NCBI GenBank assembly: GCA_015493745.1
Contig: WGCN01000158.1
Coordinates: forward strand, 1-37,601
Reading direction: 5' to 3'
Source of the DNA: Calditrichales bacterium
GTDB lineage: Bacteria; Calditrichota; Calditrichia; Calditrichales; J004
DNA length: 37,601 nt
Position 1 is the stretch's first letter, and each line of letters starts with the position of its first letter. Below, in pieces: positions 26,443 to 35,907 of this stretch. The notes beneath the pieces were generated by a model, which saw nothing but the letters and a program-made list of their open reading frames with translations, ran no database searches and was not told the origin of the DNA. A program made the position numbers and the translations under genes.

Positions 26443-27861
26443 CTACAGTCGACTCAGGGTGTTGTCGAACCATTTGCTGGTATGGGAACGCACCATTTGC
26501 ACCAGACAGATACGGGCGATAAAGGATTCTGGGTTTTGCAGGGAGTTTTCATACAGGTTGATCAGCCCGTTGCTATATTTATCCAGATAGATGCTGTCTA
26601 TTTGTGTGGGGTCGCCCAGAACGATCAGCTTGGTGTTTTCCCCGAGGCGGGTGCCCAGGGTGCGCATCTGAAAGGGGTTGGCGTTTTGCGCTTCATCAAA
26701 GATAACAAAGGAGTTGGCCAGGTCGGCCCCGCGCACATCGGCCAGGTTGATCAGCTCGATCACTCCGGAATCCAAAAGCTTCTTATAACTCTCCTCGGAG
26801 TCGATTTCGTTGGTAAACTGGCGCAGCTTTTCGATAAAGGGCCGCATACGGGGGATCAGTTTGCGCTTAACCGATCCCGGTAAAAATCCGATATCCTCAC
26901 CCAGCCGGCTTTTGGTAACGATCGGTTTAATCAGCTTGATGGAGTCATACTTTCTTTCCTGAAAGACCTTTTCCAGGGCGGCGGCCATGGCAATGTGTGT
27001 CTTTCCCGTTCCGGCGCGCCCGATAATGATCTGGATGCGGATATCGTCATCCATGGCCTGGTTCATACAGACGGCCTGTTCAAAGTTGTATTGCCAGGTC
27101 TCCTCATCCAGCACCTTGGGATAGGTATCCATCACCTTGGTGGAAAAATAGTCAAAATAACGTATTTTATCCTTCTTGCGCAGCCCCATGCCAAAAAGCT
27201 GGCCGGAAGGATCGAACAGGGCCACGCCTTCGTTTTCGGCCAGTTGCCAGCGGCGGCGGTAATTAAAACTCCAGTTGGAGGAGTGCTTGCCCTTGAAGAT
27301 GGTATTGATATCCTCTTCTTCCAGCTGGATTTGTTTGATGGGCTGGAAAAAGCTGGAAAGATATTCCTCGGAAATTTTATCATGCCGGTAGTCTTCGGCG
27401 GCCAGGCCCAGGGCGCGGCATTTTATGCGCAGATTGCGATCCTTGCTGACCATGACAAACTTAATGTGTTTAAACCGTTCCTGAAGACCCAACACCTGGG
27501 CAATCATGGCATTGTCCTTGTAGTTCAGCGCCAGTTCCCGGGGAAAGGAGGCGGAAAGGTTGCCCGACAGAAAGGCCAGATATCCGTCCTTGCCGTTGGG
27601 GATATGCAGGGCGCCGGTCTCTTCCGCGGCGCGATCCAGCAGTTGTTCCAGCTTCTGGCTGATATCCCGGGCATTATAGCCGATACCGGGGTCGCTTTTT
27701 TTGTTATCAATCTCTTCCAGGGCCAGCAGCGAGATCAGTACGATGTGCTCATCAAACCGGAAGATACTGGCCGGGTCATGCAACAGGACATTGGTATCCA
27801 ATACATAACCGATGCGGTCATTGAAGTTTTGCAAAAAGGAAAGGTCGCCGGAAGGTGTCAT
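26443..27861 (-). CDS. PIN domain / PhoH-family ATPase
   Basis: The protein has 472 residues, the PhoH2 class. The N-terminal PIN ribonuclease domain (~17-150) has the acidic residues in VLDTNVLLHD (Asp22) and SKDRNLRIK (Asp141). The C-terminal PhoH ATPase/helicase has Walker A GRAGTGKTH (281-289), Walker B FVIFDE (385-390) and LGDPTQID (415-422). PhoH2 proteins act as sequence-selective RNA helicase/nucleases, sometimes as toxin-like proteins with a small antitoxin, but no antitoxin-like ORF is upstream. It precedes mutY without a gap. Confidence 0.9.
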   Translation of the reverse strand: MTPSGDLSFLQNFNDRIGYVLDTNVLLHDPASIFRFDEHIVLISLLALEEIDNKKSDPGIGYNARDISQKLEQLLDRAAEETGALHIPNGKDGYLAFLSGNLSASFPRELALNYKDNAMIAQVLGLQERFKHIKFVMVSKDRNLRIKCRALGLAAEDYRHDKISEEYLSSFFQPIKQIQLEEEDINTIFKGKHSSNWSFNYRRRWQLAENEGVALFDPSGQLFGMGLRKKDKIRYFDYFSTKVMDTYPKVLDEETWQYNFEQAVCMNQAMDDDIRIQIIIGRAGTGKTHIAMAAALEKVFQERKYDSIKLIKPIVTKSRLGEDIGFLPGSVKRKLIPRMRPFIEKLRQFTNEIDSEESYKKLLDSGVIELINLADVRGADLANSFVIFDEAQNANPFQMRTLGTRLGENTKLIVLGDPTQIDSIYLDKYSNGLINLYENSLQNPESFIARICLVQMVRSHTSKWFDNTLSRL

Positions 27862-27885
27862 TTTTCTTATGCTCCGTCATTTTTC

Positions 27886-27914
27886 TTGTAATATAATGGG
27901 CGTTCTGTTATAAT
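27886..27914 (+). promoter_or_regulatory. Promoter upstream of the YggN-like gene
   Basis: TTGTAA (27886-27891), a 17-bp spacer and a perfect TATAAT (27909-27914) fit a sigma70 promoter. A second TATAAT at 27892-27897 lacks a good -35. The gene starts ~90 bp downstream; phoH diverges. Confidence 0.5.
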
Positions 27915-28003
27915 GCAGTTCAAAGTGCCGGTGCAAAGGGCATTATCTGCAACAATACGTTTCATGGTACGTAGTGTAAGCAGAAATAAGCGAGGAACGG
28001 GCC

Positions 28004-28639
28004 ATGAAAAAGATATACCTATTTGGATTTGTTTTTATTTTTGGTTTCATCACGGCCGTCCGGGCCGATGACGGTATCAAACAGCAAATTAAGAAAATTC
28101 AAATGAATATCAATGCCGACAATTATCTGTTGTTTGAGGAGGGAAACCTGATTATCTGCTCCCGGGAAAACGACAGCTATCTCATGGAAGTGGATGAGGA
28201 CGGTCAATTGTATGTCAATGCCAAAAAGATAACCTTGTCTCCGGATGAGCGGGAGATATTGGTACGGTACTATGAAAAAATGTATGATATCTTTGATCTG
28301 CGAAACAACATGGGCAGCAAAGGGGTGCGCGTGGGGATTGCCGGCGCCCGTCTGGCAGTAAAGGCCGTGGGGCATGCCATGGAATATGTCTTTTCCGGCT
28401 TTGACGAAGAGGTGGAAAAAAAGATGGAATGTGAACTGGAGCAGGAGGCCGAAAAGCTGGAGAAGTCGGCAAACGGCCTTGAGGGACAGGGGGATCATCT
28501 GCTGGAACAGGTTGCCGCTATAAACCGCTTTATAGAGAAGGAACTTGTACCCAATGTTCCCGCCGTCCGGGAAATTGATCTGGAAGTGGATATGGACAAT
28601 ATGCCCAAGATCAATGTCTCCTCCGGCAAGGAAGAATAA
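28004..28639 (+). CDS. YggN/DUF2884-like secreted protein
   Basis: The protein has 211 residues with a signal peptide (MKKIYLFGFVFIFGFITAVRA). The mature part has the look of DUF2884/YggN proteins: a short beta segment (LYVNAKKITLSPDEREIL) followed by charged helices and a region GVRVGIAGARLAVKAV, then an acidic coiled tail. The function of the family is unknown. A GAGGAAC site precedes the ATG by about 7 bases, and a good promoter lies upstream. The call rests on the general pattern and not on a defining motif. Confidence 0.5.
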   Translation: MKKIYLFGFVFIFGFITAVRADDGIKQQIKKIQMNINADNYLLFEEGNLIICSRENDSYLMEVDEDGQLYVNAKKITLSPDEREILVRYYEKMYDIFDLRNNMGSKGVRVGIAGARLAVKAVGHAMEYVFSGFDEEVEKKMECELEQEAEKLEKSANGLEGQGDHLLEQVAAINRFIEKELVPNVPAVREIDLEVDMDNMPKINVSSGKEE

Positions 28640-28742
28640 CGGGCATAAAATCCGTTGTCCTTCTTCTGTTTTTTCAACACATCCTAACTTCAGGGAATAG
28701 CGCCTGTAAAGGCTGACCGGAGCCTCAAACTAAATCATACAC

Positions 28743-29822
28743 ATGGAAAATTATAGTAAATATATGGCCCGGGCCCTGCGCCTGGCACGCAAGGGCAGGG
28801 GACGGGTGAGCCCCAATCCACTGGTGGGAGCTGTTATTGTAAAAGAGGGGCAGATTGTCGGCGAGGGCTGGCATGCCTATTTTGGCGGACCTCATGCCGA
28901 GCCCAACGCCCTGGACCGGGCCGGAGAAATGGCCCGCGGCGCGGTGATGTACGTAACCCTGGAGCCCTGCTCTTTTTATGGCAAAACCCCGGCATGCGCT
29001 CCGCGGATTGTGAGCGCCGGCCTGCGGGAGGTCTTTGTCGGTATGCGGGATCCCAATCCCCGGGTGGCCGGTTCCGGCATAGCCATGCTGAAAGAAAGCG
29101 GCATCCGCGTTCATACGGGGCTTATGGAAAAACAGTGCCGGCAGTTGAACCAGCCCTTTATAAAGGCCATGGTCGGCGGGCTGCCCTATCTGATGTTGAA
29201 AAGCGCACAAACCCTGGATGGCTTTGTGGCCAGGGATGACGGCGCCAGCCGCTGGATAACCGGAGAAAGCGCGCGTAAGCGGGTACACCGTTTGCGGTCG
29301 CACTATGATGCCGTAATGGTGGGTATCGGCACGGTACTGGCCGACAACCCCCGTTTGGATGTACGCCTGGTAAAGGGCCGCTCTCCGGCGCGTATTATCG
29401 TGGACAGCGGCTCTAATTTGCATAACGCCCTGTATCTGGTTCAATCGGCCCTAAAACGGCCTACCTATTATTTAAGTCCGCCCGCAAGCCTGAGCCTGCA
29501 GGATGAGCTTATCCGGCAGTACAGGCTGATTGCCGTAGAGTGGGAAAATTCAAAAAAGGGCTGGGAAAAGGCTTTGCGCTATCTTTTAGGGCAGGGCGTG
29601 CAAAGCATTATGGTGGAAGGCGGCCCCTCCCTGCAAGGTAAATTGATTGAATTTGGCCTGGCCGACAGGCTGGAATTGTTTTACGCGGCCAAAACCCTTG
29701 GAACGGGACGCAAGATGTTAACGCTGCCGGCGGCCGGCTTGAAAGCATCTCCCTTTGTTTCTTTTAAATGGACAAAACAGGGCGATGATATGTTGTTTAG
29801 CGGTGTCATAAAGGAATATTGA
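28743..29822 (+). CDS. ribD: Riboflavin biosynthesis bifunctional deaminase/reductase RibD
   Basis: The protein has 359 residues. It catalyses the deaminase and reductase steps after GTP ring opening. The N-terminal deaminase has the zinc-binding HAE (51-53) and PCSFYGKTPAC (Cys76, Cys85). The C-terminal reductase domain (~145-357) has 'LMLKSAQTLDGFVARDDG' and SIMVEGGPSLQG. It begins the rib operon; ribE follows after a single base. The 103-bp leader shows no FMN riboswitch consensus. Confidence 0.95.
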   Translation: MENYSKYMARALRLARKGRGRVSPNPLVGAVIVKEGQIVGEGWHAYFGGPHAEPNALDRAGEMARGAVMYVTLEPCSFYGKTPACAPRIVSAGLREVFVGMRDPNPRVAGSGIAMLKESGIRVHTGLMEKQCRQLNQPFIKAMVGGLPYLMLKSAQTLDGFVARDDGASRWITGESARKRVHRLRSHYDAVMVGIGTVLADNPRLDVRLVKGRSPARIIVDSGSNLHNALYLVQSALKRPTYYLSPPASLSLQDELIRQYRLIAVEWENSKKGWEKALRYLLGQGVQSIMVEGGPSLQGKLIEFGLADRLELFYAAKTLGTGRKMLTLPAAGLKASPFVSFKWTKQGDDMLFSGVIKEY

Positions 29823-29823
29823 T

Positions 29824-30471
29824 ATGTTTACAGGCTTGGTGGAGGAAACCGGCAGGATAGCCGCTGTCCGTTCGCATGACGGGTATCACCGCCTGACCAT
29901 AGAGGCGGATACGGTTTTACAGGGAACCCGGGTTGATGATTCCATCGCCGTGGACGGTGTGTGCCTGACGGTGGTAAAGCTGGAGAAAGGTCGTTTTTAC
30001 GCGGATGTGGTACGGGAAACCTGGCAAAAAACGACGGTTTCGGGCTGGCGTTCCGGCCGGCGGGTTAATCTGGAACGGGCCCTGCGCATGGGGGACCGGC
30101 TGGGCGGGCATGTGATGCAGGGTCACGTGGATGGAACCGGAGATATCCGGTCGATTGAAAAATTAGGTTCCAACCATATTATCTTTGTAAATTTGTCGCG
30201 GCCCTTGTTGAAGTACATGGCGGCAAAAGGCAGTGTGGGGATAAACGGCGTCAGTCTGACCATTGCCGAAAAAACAGGCACGGGCATAGCCGTTTCACTG
30301 ATCCCCCACACCCTGGAGCAAACCACCTTGTCATCCCTGCACGTGGGCGATGCGGTAAATGTCGAAATCGATATAATGGCCAAACAAATAGTGACCTATC
30401 TGGAATCCTTTTTGGAGCAGGATGGTTTAAACGCGGAAAAAATTAAGAAACTGGGTTTTGACAATGTCTGA
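29824..30471 (+). CDS. ribE: Riboflavin synthase alpha subunit RibE (RibC)
   Basis: The protein has 215 residues, two tandem lumazine-binding halves. The first starts with the typical MFTGLVEETG and has VDGVCLTVV. The second starts near GHVMQGHVDGTG and has INGVSLTIAE. It converts two molecules of 6,7-dimethyl-8-ribityllumazine to riboflavin. Length and both repeats are normal for the family. The reading frame is 1 bp from ribD, and its stop overlaps the ribBA start by 8 bp. Confidence 0.95.
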   Translation: MFTGLVEETGRIAAVRSHDGYHRLTIEADTVLQGTRVDDSIAVDGVCLTVVKLEKGRFYADVVRETWQKTTVSGWRSGRRVNLERALRMGDRLGGHVMQGHVDGTGDIRSIEKLGSNHIIFVNLSRPLLKYMAAKGSVGINGVSLTIAEKTGTGIAVSLIPHTLEQTTLSSLHVGDAVNVEIDIMAKQIVTYLESFLEQDGLNAEKIKKLGFDNV

Positions 30472-31696
30472 TCACATCCATACCATCGAAGAGGCCGTCG
30501 AGGATATCCGCAAGGGGGGCATGGTGGTCGTTGTCGATGATCCCCATCGTGAGAATGAGGGCGATATCATCCAGGCGGCGGAAAGCGTTACACCGGAGTC
30601 GGTTAACTTTATGGCCCGTCATGCCCGGGGGCTGATGTGCGCGGCCATCAGCGGGGATGTGGCCAAACGTCTGAACCTGGAACCCATGGTACATGATCAT
30701 ACCAATACTTCCCTGCATAAAACCAATTTTACGGTAAGCGTGGACGCGGCAAAAAACACCACCACGGGTATCTCGGCGGCAGACAGGGCCTATACCCTGC
30801 AAACCCTGGCCAATCCCGACGCGCGCCCCGAAGACCTCTCCCGTCCCGGCCATATTTTTCCCATCACCGCCAGGGAAGGGGGCGTTTTGCGGCGTACCGG
30901 ACATACCGAGGCGGGTGTGGATTTATGCCGGCTGGCCGGAATGAAGCCGGTGGCGGTTATGTGTGAGATCATGGATGATGACGGTACCATGGCCCGCCTG
31001 CCGCGTCTGCAGGACTTTGCCCGTGAACATGGCCTGAAAATCGTCACCATCGCCGATCTTATCGCCTATCGCCGTGCTCATGAGAAATACATGAAATGTG
31101 TGGCCCGGGCCAAGATGCCCACCGCTTTCGGCGCCTTTGACTTTTATCTGTATGAAGATGAAATCAGCGGGGAAACCCATGTGGCCCTGGTTATGGGAGA
31201 TGTTACCGACGGCCGGCCGGTGTTGGTGCGCGTGCACAGCAAATGCCTGACCGGCGATGTTTTTCACTCCAGCCGTTGTGATTGCGGAGATCAAAAGGAT
31301 TTTGCCCTGAAGAAAATTGCCGAAGAGGGACGCGGGGTGTTTGTATATCTCAATCAGGAAGGGCGCGGCATTGGCATAAAGCATAAAATTCTGGCATATG
31401 AACTTCAGGAAAAAGGTTTAGATACGGTGGAGGCCAATGAGCGGCTCGGGTTTAAGGCCGATCTGCGGGACTATGGCGCGGGGGCACAGATTTTATGCGA
31501 TCTGGGGGTACAAAAAATCAATTTGATAACCAATAATCCAAAAAAACTTATCGGATTAAAAGGGTTCAACCTGGAAGTTACCGGGCGGGTACCGGTGGAG
31601 ATACCCCCCAAAAAGCAGAACCGTTTTTATCTGGAAACCAAGCGTGACAAAATGGGCCATCTTTTGACCCTGGGAGAAGAAAATGAAACAACTTGA
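30464..31696 (+). CDS. ribBA: Bifunctional DHBP synthase / GTP cyclohydrolase II RibBA
   Basis: The ATG at 30464 is preferred over the TTG at 30458. The protein has 410 residues. The DHBP synthase half (~1-200) carries [11 protein letters not shown] (24-34), RHARGLMC and [11 protein letters not shown] (144-154). The GTP cyclohydrolase II half has the zinc ligands Cys261, Cys272 and Cys274 in [16 protein letters not shown], and [11 protein letters not shown]. It makes 3,4-dihydroxy-2-butanone 4-phosphate and opens the GTP ring. The 3' end overlaps ribH by 14 bp, with a GGGAG site for ribH inside it. Confidence 0.95.
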   Translation: MSDHIHTIEEAVEDIRKGGMVVVVDDPHRENEGDIIQAAESVTPESVNFMARHARGLMCAAISGDVAKRLNLEPMVHDHTNTSLHKTNFTVSVDAAKNTTTGISAADRAYTLQTLANPDARPEDLSRPGHIFPITAREGGVLRRTGHTEAGVDLCRLAGMKPVAVMCEIMDDDGTMARLPRLQDFAREHGLKIVTIADLIAYRRAHEKYMKCVARAKMPTAFGAFDFYLYEDEISGETHVALVMGDVTDGRPVLVRVHSKCLTGDVFHSSRCDCGDQKDFALKKIAEEGRGVFVYLNQEGRGIGIKHKILAYELQEKGLDTVEANERLGFKADLRDYGAGAQILCDLGVQKINLITNNPKKLIGLKGFNLEVTGRVPVEIPPKKQNRFYLETKRDKMGHLLTLGEENETT

Positions 31697-32147
31697 AGGA
31701 CAATTGTCGGCAAAAGGGCTAAAAGTCGCCGTGGTTGTCAGCCGTTTTAACAGCTTTATTACCAAAGAGCTGCTCAACGGGGCGCTGGACTGCTGGCGCC
31801 GCCATGAAGGGGATGAGGATGATTTTACCGCCGTTTGGGTACCCGGCGCCTTCGAACTGGCCCCCACGGCCCAAAAAGCAGCGGCCAGTGGCCGCTATGA
31901 TGCCGTCGTCTGCCTGGGAGCGGTTATCCGGGGTGCCACCAGCCATTTCGATTTCGTGGCCGGGCAGGCCGCCAAGGGAATCGCCCAGGTGGCCATGGAC
32001 AGTACTATCCCGGTCATTTTTGGGGTGTTGACCACCGACTCCATCGAACAAGCCATGGAGCGCGCCGGTACCAAGGCCGGGAACAAAGGCTGGGACGCCA
32101 TGTTAAGTGCGGTAGAGATGAGCCGTGTTTACGACCAGTTAACATAA
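31683..32147 (+). CDS. ribH: 6,7-dimethyl-8-ribityllumazine synthase RibH
   Basis: The protein has 154 residues, the normal length. It joins the two branch products to the lumazine. Visible motifs are [10 protein letters not shown] with Phe22, VPGAFELAP (53-61), [14 protein letters not shown] with the catalytic His88, and [14 protein letters not shown] at the C-terminus. It closes the complete set ribD-ribE-ribBA-ribH in one operon. Confidence 0.95.
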   Translation: MKQLEGQLSAKGLKVAVVVSRFNSFITKELLNGALDCWRRHEGDEDDFTAVWVPGAFELAPTAQKAAASGRYDAVVCLGAVIRGATSHFDFVAGQAAKGIAQVAMDSTIPVIFGVLTTDSIEQAMERAGTKAGNKGWDAMLSAVEMSRVYDQLT

Positions 32148-32163
32148 GTAAATCAAAAAGAAG

Positions 32164-33213
32164 ATGATGAACACCATGACGCCCACTAATGAAGAGTATT
32201 GCCTGGGGATGCTGCCGAGAGTATCCCGCACCTTTGCACCGACGATCCGCATGCTGCCGGCCGCGCTGGAACTGCCGGTTACGGTGGCCTATCTGATGTG
32301 CCGTATCGCCGATACCATTGAGGACAGCGAACATATCCCTCTTAAGGAGAAGCAAGAGATTCTGGATATCTATGTACGCCTGGTGCGCGGCGAGCGGGAA
32401 GCGCGGAAACACTTTTTACGGCGCATTCACATTCTGCCGGTAAACAGCGCCGATGATGAACTGACCCACAATGTGGAGCGTGTAATGCAGGTTTTTAGCG
32501 GATTTTCATCCGTTTTGCAAAAGCATATCACCTTTTGGGTGGTGGAGATGTCCATGGGTATGCAGAAGTATGCTCAGGATAAAAAGACGCGGGCCTTTAC
32601 CTTTTTGCGTTCGATGAAGGAACTGGACGAATATATGTATTATGTGGCCGGAACGGTCGGCTATCTGCTCACCGCTCTTTTTTCCTTTTACTCCAAAAAG
32701 ATCACCCCGGCCATACGTCAAAAGCTGGAACCGCTGGCGGAGTCCTTTGGCAAGGGGCTGCAAATGGTCAACATCATCCGCGATATGGCCACCGATTTAC
32801 GCCGGGGGCAATCCTACATCCCGGACGAACTTTTGGAAAAATACAAGCTGAACAGAAAAACGATTTTTGACGCGGAAAATGCCGACAGGGCCGAACAGCT
32901 TTTCAATGAGCTGATTCAGAAGGCGGTTAATCACCTGGACATGGCCCTGGATTATATCCTGCTGATCCCCAAGGAAGAAAAAAAGATCCGGCTGTTCTGC
33001 ATGTTGCCGGTTTTCTGGGCCATGCGCACCCTGCAAAAAATACAGGAAAACACCCTGGCCCTGCTGGGGCATGAAAAGGTTAAGATTCCACGCAAGATGA
33101 TTCGCCGGGAATACTTTATGGCTATGCTTAACGCCTATTCCAACCGTTTGACGCGGCGCCACTATATGAATATAAAAAGGCAGATTCTGCCCGCTCTGGC
33201 GGCAGAGGCTTAA
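32164..33213 (+). CDS. Squalene/phytoene synthase family protein
   Basis: The protein has 349 residues. It is expected to condense two prenyl diphosphates head to head. The first aspartate motif is RIADTIED (Asp50 and Asp54), the second is RDMATDLRRGQSYIP (Asp207 and Asp211), and YYVAGTVGYLLT (~159-170) matches the family's YCxYVAGxVG segment. Whether the product is squalene or phytoene cannot be read from the sequence. It is 16 bp after ribH, probably in the rib operon. ATG codons at 32164, 32167 and 32176 are all possible starts. Confidence 0.85.
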   Translation: MMNTMTPTNEEYCLGMLPRVSRTFAPTIRMLPAALELPVTVAYLMCRIADTIEDSEHIPLKEKQEILDIYVRLVRGEREARKHFLRRIHILPVNSADDELTHNVERVMQVFSGFSSVLQKHITFWVVEMSMGMQKYAQDKKTRAFTFLRSMKELDEYMYYVAGTVGYLLTALFSFYSKKITPAIRQKLEPLAESFGKGLQMVNIIRDMATDLRRGQSYIPDELLEKYKLNRKTIFDAENADRAEQLFNELIQKAVNHLDMALDYILLIPKEEKKIRLFCMLPVFWAMRTLQKIQENTLALLGHEKVKIPRKMIRREYFMAMLNAYSNRLTRRHYMNIKRQILPALAAEA

Positions 33214-33455
33214 TCCTTTAGCTCTTTATGGCTGCCGTCGCAAAAGGGAGCGTTGCCGGTTTGTTTGCAACCGCAAAGCCAAACCGTGCCGCTTTTCTCA
33301 TATTTCCCGGTGATGGGCTTGAAGGCCGTTCCTTTGTGGCTTCCATCGCAAAAGGGTTGTTTGACGGAAAGTCCGCAGGAACACCAGGCATACTTTTGGC
33401 CCTCCTGCGCCTCTATGGCGAAGGGGGCTTTTTGAGCGATATATGCTTTTCCCAA
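33210..33455 (-). CDS. Dual CDGSH iron-sulfur domain protein
   Basis: The protein has 81 residues with two CDGSH motifs: CSCGLSVKQPFCDGSH (Cys25, 27, 36, His40) and CGCKQTGNAPFCDGSH (Cys61, 63, 72, His76). Each binds a 2Fe-2S cluster with three Cys and one His. The start is TTG, supported by a strong AAGGAG site 6 bases upstream on the minus strand. Its stop overlaps the stop of the squalene/phytoene synthase gene. Likely a redox or cluster-transfer protein. Confidence 0.9.
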   Translation of the reverse strand: MGKAYIAQKAPFAIEAQEGQKYAWCSCGLSVKQPFCDGSHKGTAFKPITGKYEKSGTVWLCGCKQTGNAPFCDGSHKELKD

Positions 33456-33486
33456 TTTTTACTCCTTACCAAACCAATAAAATCCT

Positions 33487-34875
33487 ATGATTGAAAATAA
33501 GGCTCTGATTTCATATCTGCAAACCCTGGAAAATCTTGATGCGGCTTCCTTTCTGGCCGCCCCCGCCGAACCGCGTACCATTCGTCTCAACCGCCTGCGT
33601 TTAAACGAGCCGAAAGAGTTGCTGGCCCGTTATCGTGAACAGGGCTTTCGTTTCAAAGCCCTGCCTTTTACCGGGGAGGGTTTCCTGCTGCACCAGGCTC
33701 CCTACTCCCTGGGCCGTACCATGGATTTCTTTAGCGGCAAGCTTACTTTTCAGGGGGCCTCTTCGCAATTGCCGGCACTGGCTTTGGACCCCGGACCCGG
33801 GGAACGTGTCCTGGATATGGCCGCATCGCCCGGCTCCAAGTCCACCCAGATGGCCGCGCTGATGGAAAACCGCGGGCAACTGGTTATCAATGATGTCAAC
33901 CGTGACCGTCTGCAGGCCCTGAACGCCAATGTTTTGCGTCAGGGAGTGATGAACGCCGCCGTCTATAATTTGCCAGGTGAGCGTCTTGGCCGGCTGATGC
34001 CGGAATATTTTGACGCTGTTTTGTTGGATACGCCCTGCAGCGGTTTGGGTACGCTTTCCAGCCATCCCGAGATTTGGAGCTGGTGGCGGCCGGAACGCTT
34101 GCAAAAGCTGACCTATGTGCAACGGCAGTTGATGGTTTCGGCCGTAAAAACCCTGAAACAGGGCGGACGGCTGGTCTATTCCACCTGCTCCGTGGCTCCG
34201 GAAGAAAACGAGGCTATCATCGACTGGGCCCTGAAGCATTATCCCCTGGAACTGGAAGGCATAGAGCATGTGGGTATGGAGATGTTTGATCCGGGCTGGC
34301 GCCTGGAGGGGCAAGCCGTTTTGGAGCGTTGCAAGCGGGTTTGGCCCCATAAGCACAACATGGAGGGTTTTTTCGTGGCCCGCCTGAGGAAGACGGACCG
34401 TTATTATAATCACCATGACGCCCCTCCGCAATACAATCTATCCTTTGTTCCCCATAATGATCCGCGGGTGGTGGATGTGCTGGCCGCTATCAGCGAGGCC
34501 TGGGGTATCGACCCGCTCTTTTGGCGTGATAAGCGGTTCCGGCGTACCAGCAAGCGTCTGTGGGTGAGCAGCGCCGGGGAGAGTTATCTGCCGGAGGAAC
34601 GTTTTATGAGCGGCGGTCTTTTTTTTGGTGTGGAACGCCGCCCCGTCTGGAAGCTGACCCATCATGCCATTCAGACATTGGGCCACCGAATAACCCGACG
34701 CCGTATCCGTCTGAGCGACAATGATTTCAAAACTCTGACAAAGGAAGGACGGGTGGATGAAAAAAGCCTGCCCCGGGGTTACTATGCCCTGGAGTTTAAG
34801 GGGGAGCCGGTGATGGCCGTGTTTAAGGAAGAGGGCTATCTGCGTGTGCGCCTGCCGCAGGAACTGGATGTGTAA
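33487..34875 (+). CDS. NOL1/NOP2/Sun-type RNA cytosine-C5 methyltransferase (RsmF-like)
   Basis: The protein has 462 residues. It transfers a methyl group from SAM to cytosine in rRNA or tRNA. Motif I is DMAASPGSKSTQMA (110-123). The motif IV cysteine is in DTPCSGLGT (Cys184) and the motif VI catalytic cysteine in YSTCSVAPEENE (Cys234). The ~160-residue C-terminal extension with an RsmF-like PUA-type fold (VYALEFKGEPVMAVF-like pattern) favours RsmF/YebU over RsmB. It begins 31 bp after the CDGSH start on the other strand. Confidence 0.9.
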   Translation: MIENKALISYLQTLENLDAASFLAAPAEPRTIRLNRLRLNEPKELLARYREQGFRFKALPFTGEGFLLHQAPYSLGRTMDFFSGKLTFQGASSQLPALALDPGPGERVLDMAASPGSKSTQMAALMENRGQLVINDVNRDRLQALNANVLRQGVMNAAVYNLPGERLGRLMPEYFDAVLLDTPCSGLGTLSSHPEIWSWWRPERLQKLTYVQRQLMVSAVKTLKQGGRLVYSTCSVAPEENEAIIDWALKHYPLELEGIEHVGMEMFDPGWRLEGQAVLERCKRVWPHKHNMEGFFVARLRKTDRYYNHHDAPPQYNLSFVPHNDPRVVDVLAAISEAWGIDPLFWRDKRFRRTSKRLWVSSAGESYLPEERFMSGGLFFGVERRPVWKLTHHAIQTLGHRITRRRIRLSDNDFKTLTKEGRVDEKSLPRGYYALEFKGEPVMAVFKEEGYLRVRLPQELDV

Positions 34876-34905
34876 GGCCTGCAATTTAAAAATTAGGGGG
34901 GACGA

Positions 34906-35505
34906 TTGAATAAGAAGAATCTGTTTTATTTTATGACACTTGGGGTGATGATATTTTTTTACGGCTGCCTGGCCCGGCCGGTGATAAAAAAAACGGATGA
35001 CGCCCTTCACCGTTTGCAGAACGAGGAGATCAAACAACAGGTTGTGCAAAAGGCCCAAACGGGCGACTGGCTGGTTATACGCGGCTATCACGGCGTGGAT
35101 AACCTGGTGGCCAACGCCACGGGCATTCCCCTGAGCCATGTGGCTATTTACAATGCCGACAGTTTGGAAGTGATCGAAGCGGAAGGCAAGGGTGTTCATC
35201 GGGCCTCTCTGGAAGATTTTGTCGATAAGGCCTATCGTCTGTTGATTATCCGTCCCCGCTGGCGGAGCGCGGAAAATGGCGTTTCCGCCTGGGAACAAGC
35301 CCGCAGACTGGTGGGGCGGGATTATGATTTTCTGGGAACCGTGGGTTTTAACTATCCCAGCCGTTACTATTGCAGCGAACTGGCCGTTTCCATTTACCGG
35401 CCCTGGTACAGGGGCAATGAAAAGTTTCCAACCGTGATAAAACCGGGCGAGCTGTTTCTCTATGGCCGGATTATTTATGATTCGCTGCCCCGGGATGAAA
35501 AGTAG
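34906..35505 (+). CDS. YiiX/YebB-like permuted papain-fold lipoprotein
   Basis: The protein has 199 residues. The start is a TTG with a strong AGGGGGG site just upstream. A lipobox-like FYGC (Cys21) follows a hydrophobic stretch, so it is probably a lipoprotein. The fold matches NlpC/P60-related permuted amidases of the YiiX type: GDWLVIRGYH (53-62), LSHVAIY with His78, and YYCSELAVSIY with the catalytic Cys156. The substrate may be cell-wall peptides or lipid-linked amides. It is 30 bp after the RsmF-like gene. Confidence 0.75.
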   Translation: MNKKNLFYFMTLGVMIFFYGCLARPVIKKTDDALHRLQNEEIKQQVVQKAQTGDWLVIRGYHGVDNLVANATGIPLSHVAIYNADSLEVIEAEGKGVHRASLEDFVDKAYRLLIIRPRWRSAENGVSAWEQARRLVGRDYDFLGTVGFNYPSRYYCSELAVSIYRPWYRGNEKFPTVIKPGELFLYGRIIYDSLPRDEK

Positions 35506-35907
35506 TTCCCTTGTGACTTTGGCGCGCTTCCCGAAAAGACTCAGGGAACGGCCAACCCCGAATAGAGGTGAGTCGGATATGGTCAGTCATCCCCCGGATG
35601 ATGGCAGGGCAGACAACACTTTTTCCTTGACAAAACCATACGCTTGCTTGATAGGCAAAACAGATTGAGAATATATAGAAATCCTCTTATATTTTTAAAA
35701 CGATATGTTTTTACCCGGGCATATGGATAGTTAAAAATAGTTAAATCCGTCCCATAACAAACGACGGATATGTACTACTGGCATCGTGACAATAACTTGT
35801 AATGTATGAGTGTCTGCCAACAAGAAACAGCTACTTTGTCTGGCTTAAACCATTGTGCCCAGATTGTTTACAGTTACAGGATAAGTTATTTTTTTGCGGT
35901 AAAGTCA
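35506..35907. other. AT-rich intergenic region
   Basis: About 400 bp without a convincing gene. It contains a perfect TTGACA (35627-35632) with only a weak -10, a 7-bp inverted repeat ATCCGTC/GACGGAT (35745-35769), and frequent TATA runs. GC content drops here relative to the genes upstream. Confidence 0.5.

Noticed and set aside
26443-27861. PhoH-PIN as part of a toxin-antitoxin pair
   Set aside because: No small antitoxin ORF lies upstream; the neighbour is mutY and the gene looks like ordinary PhoH2.
28640-28742. FMN riboswitch ahead of ribD
   Set aside because: The 103-bp leader is too short and lacks the RFN conserved elements.
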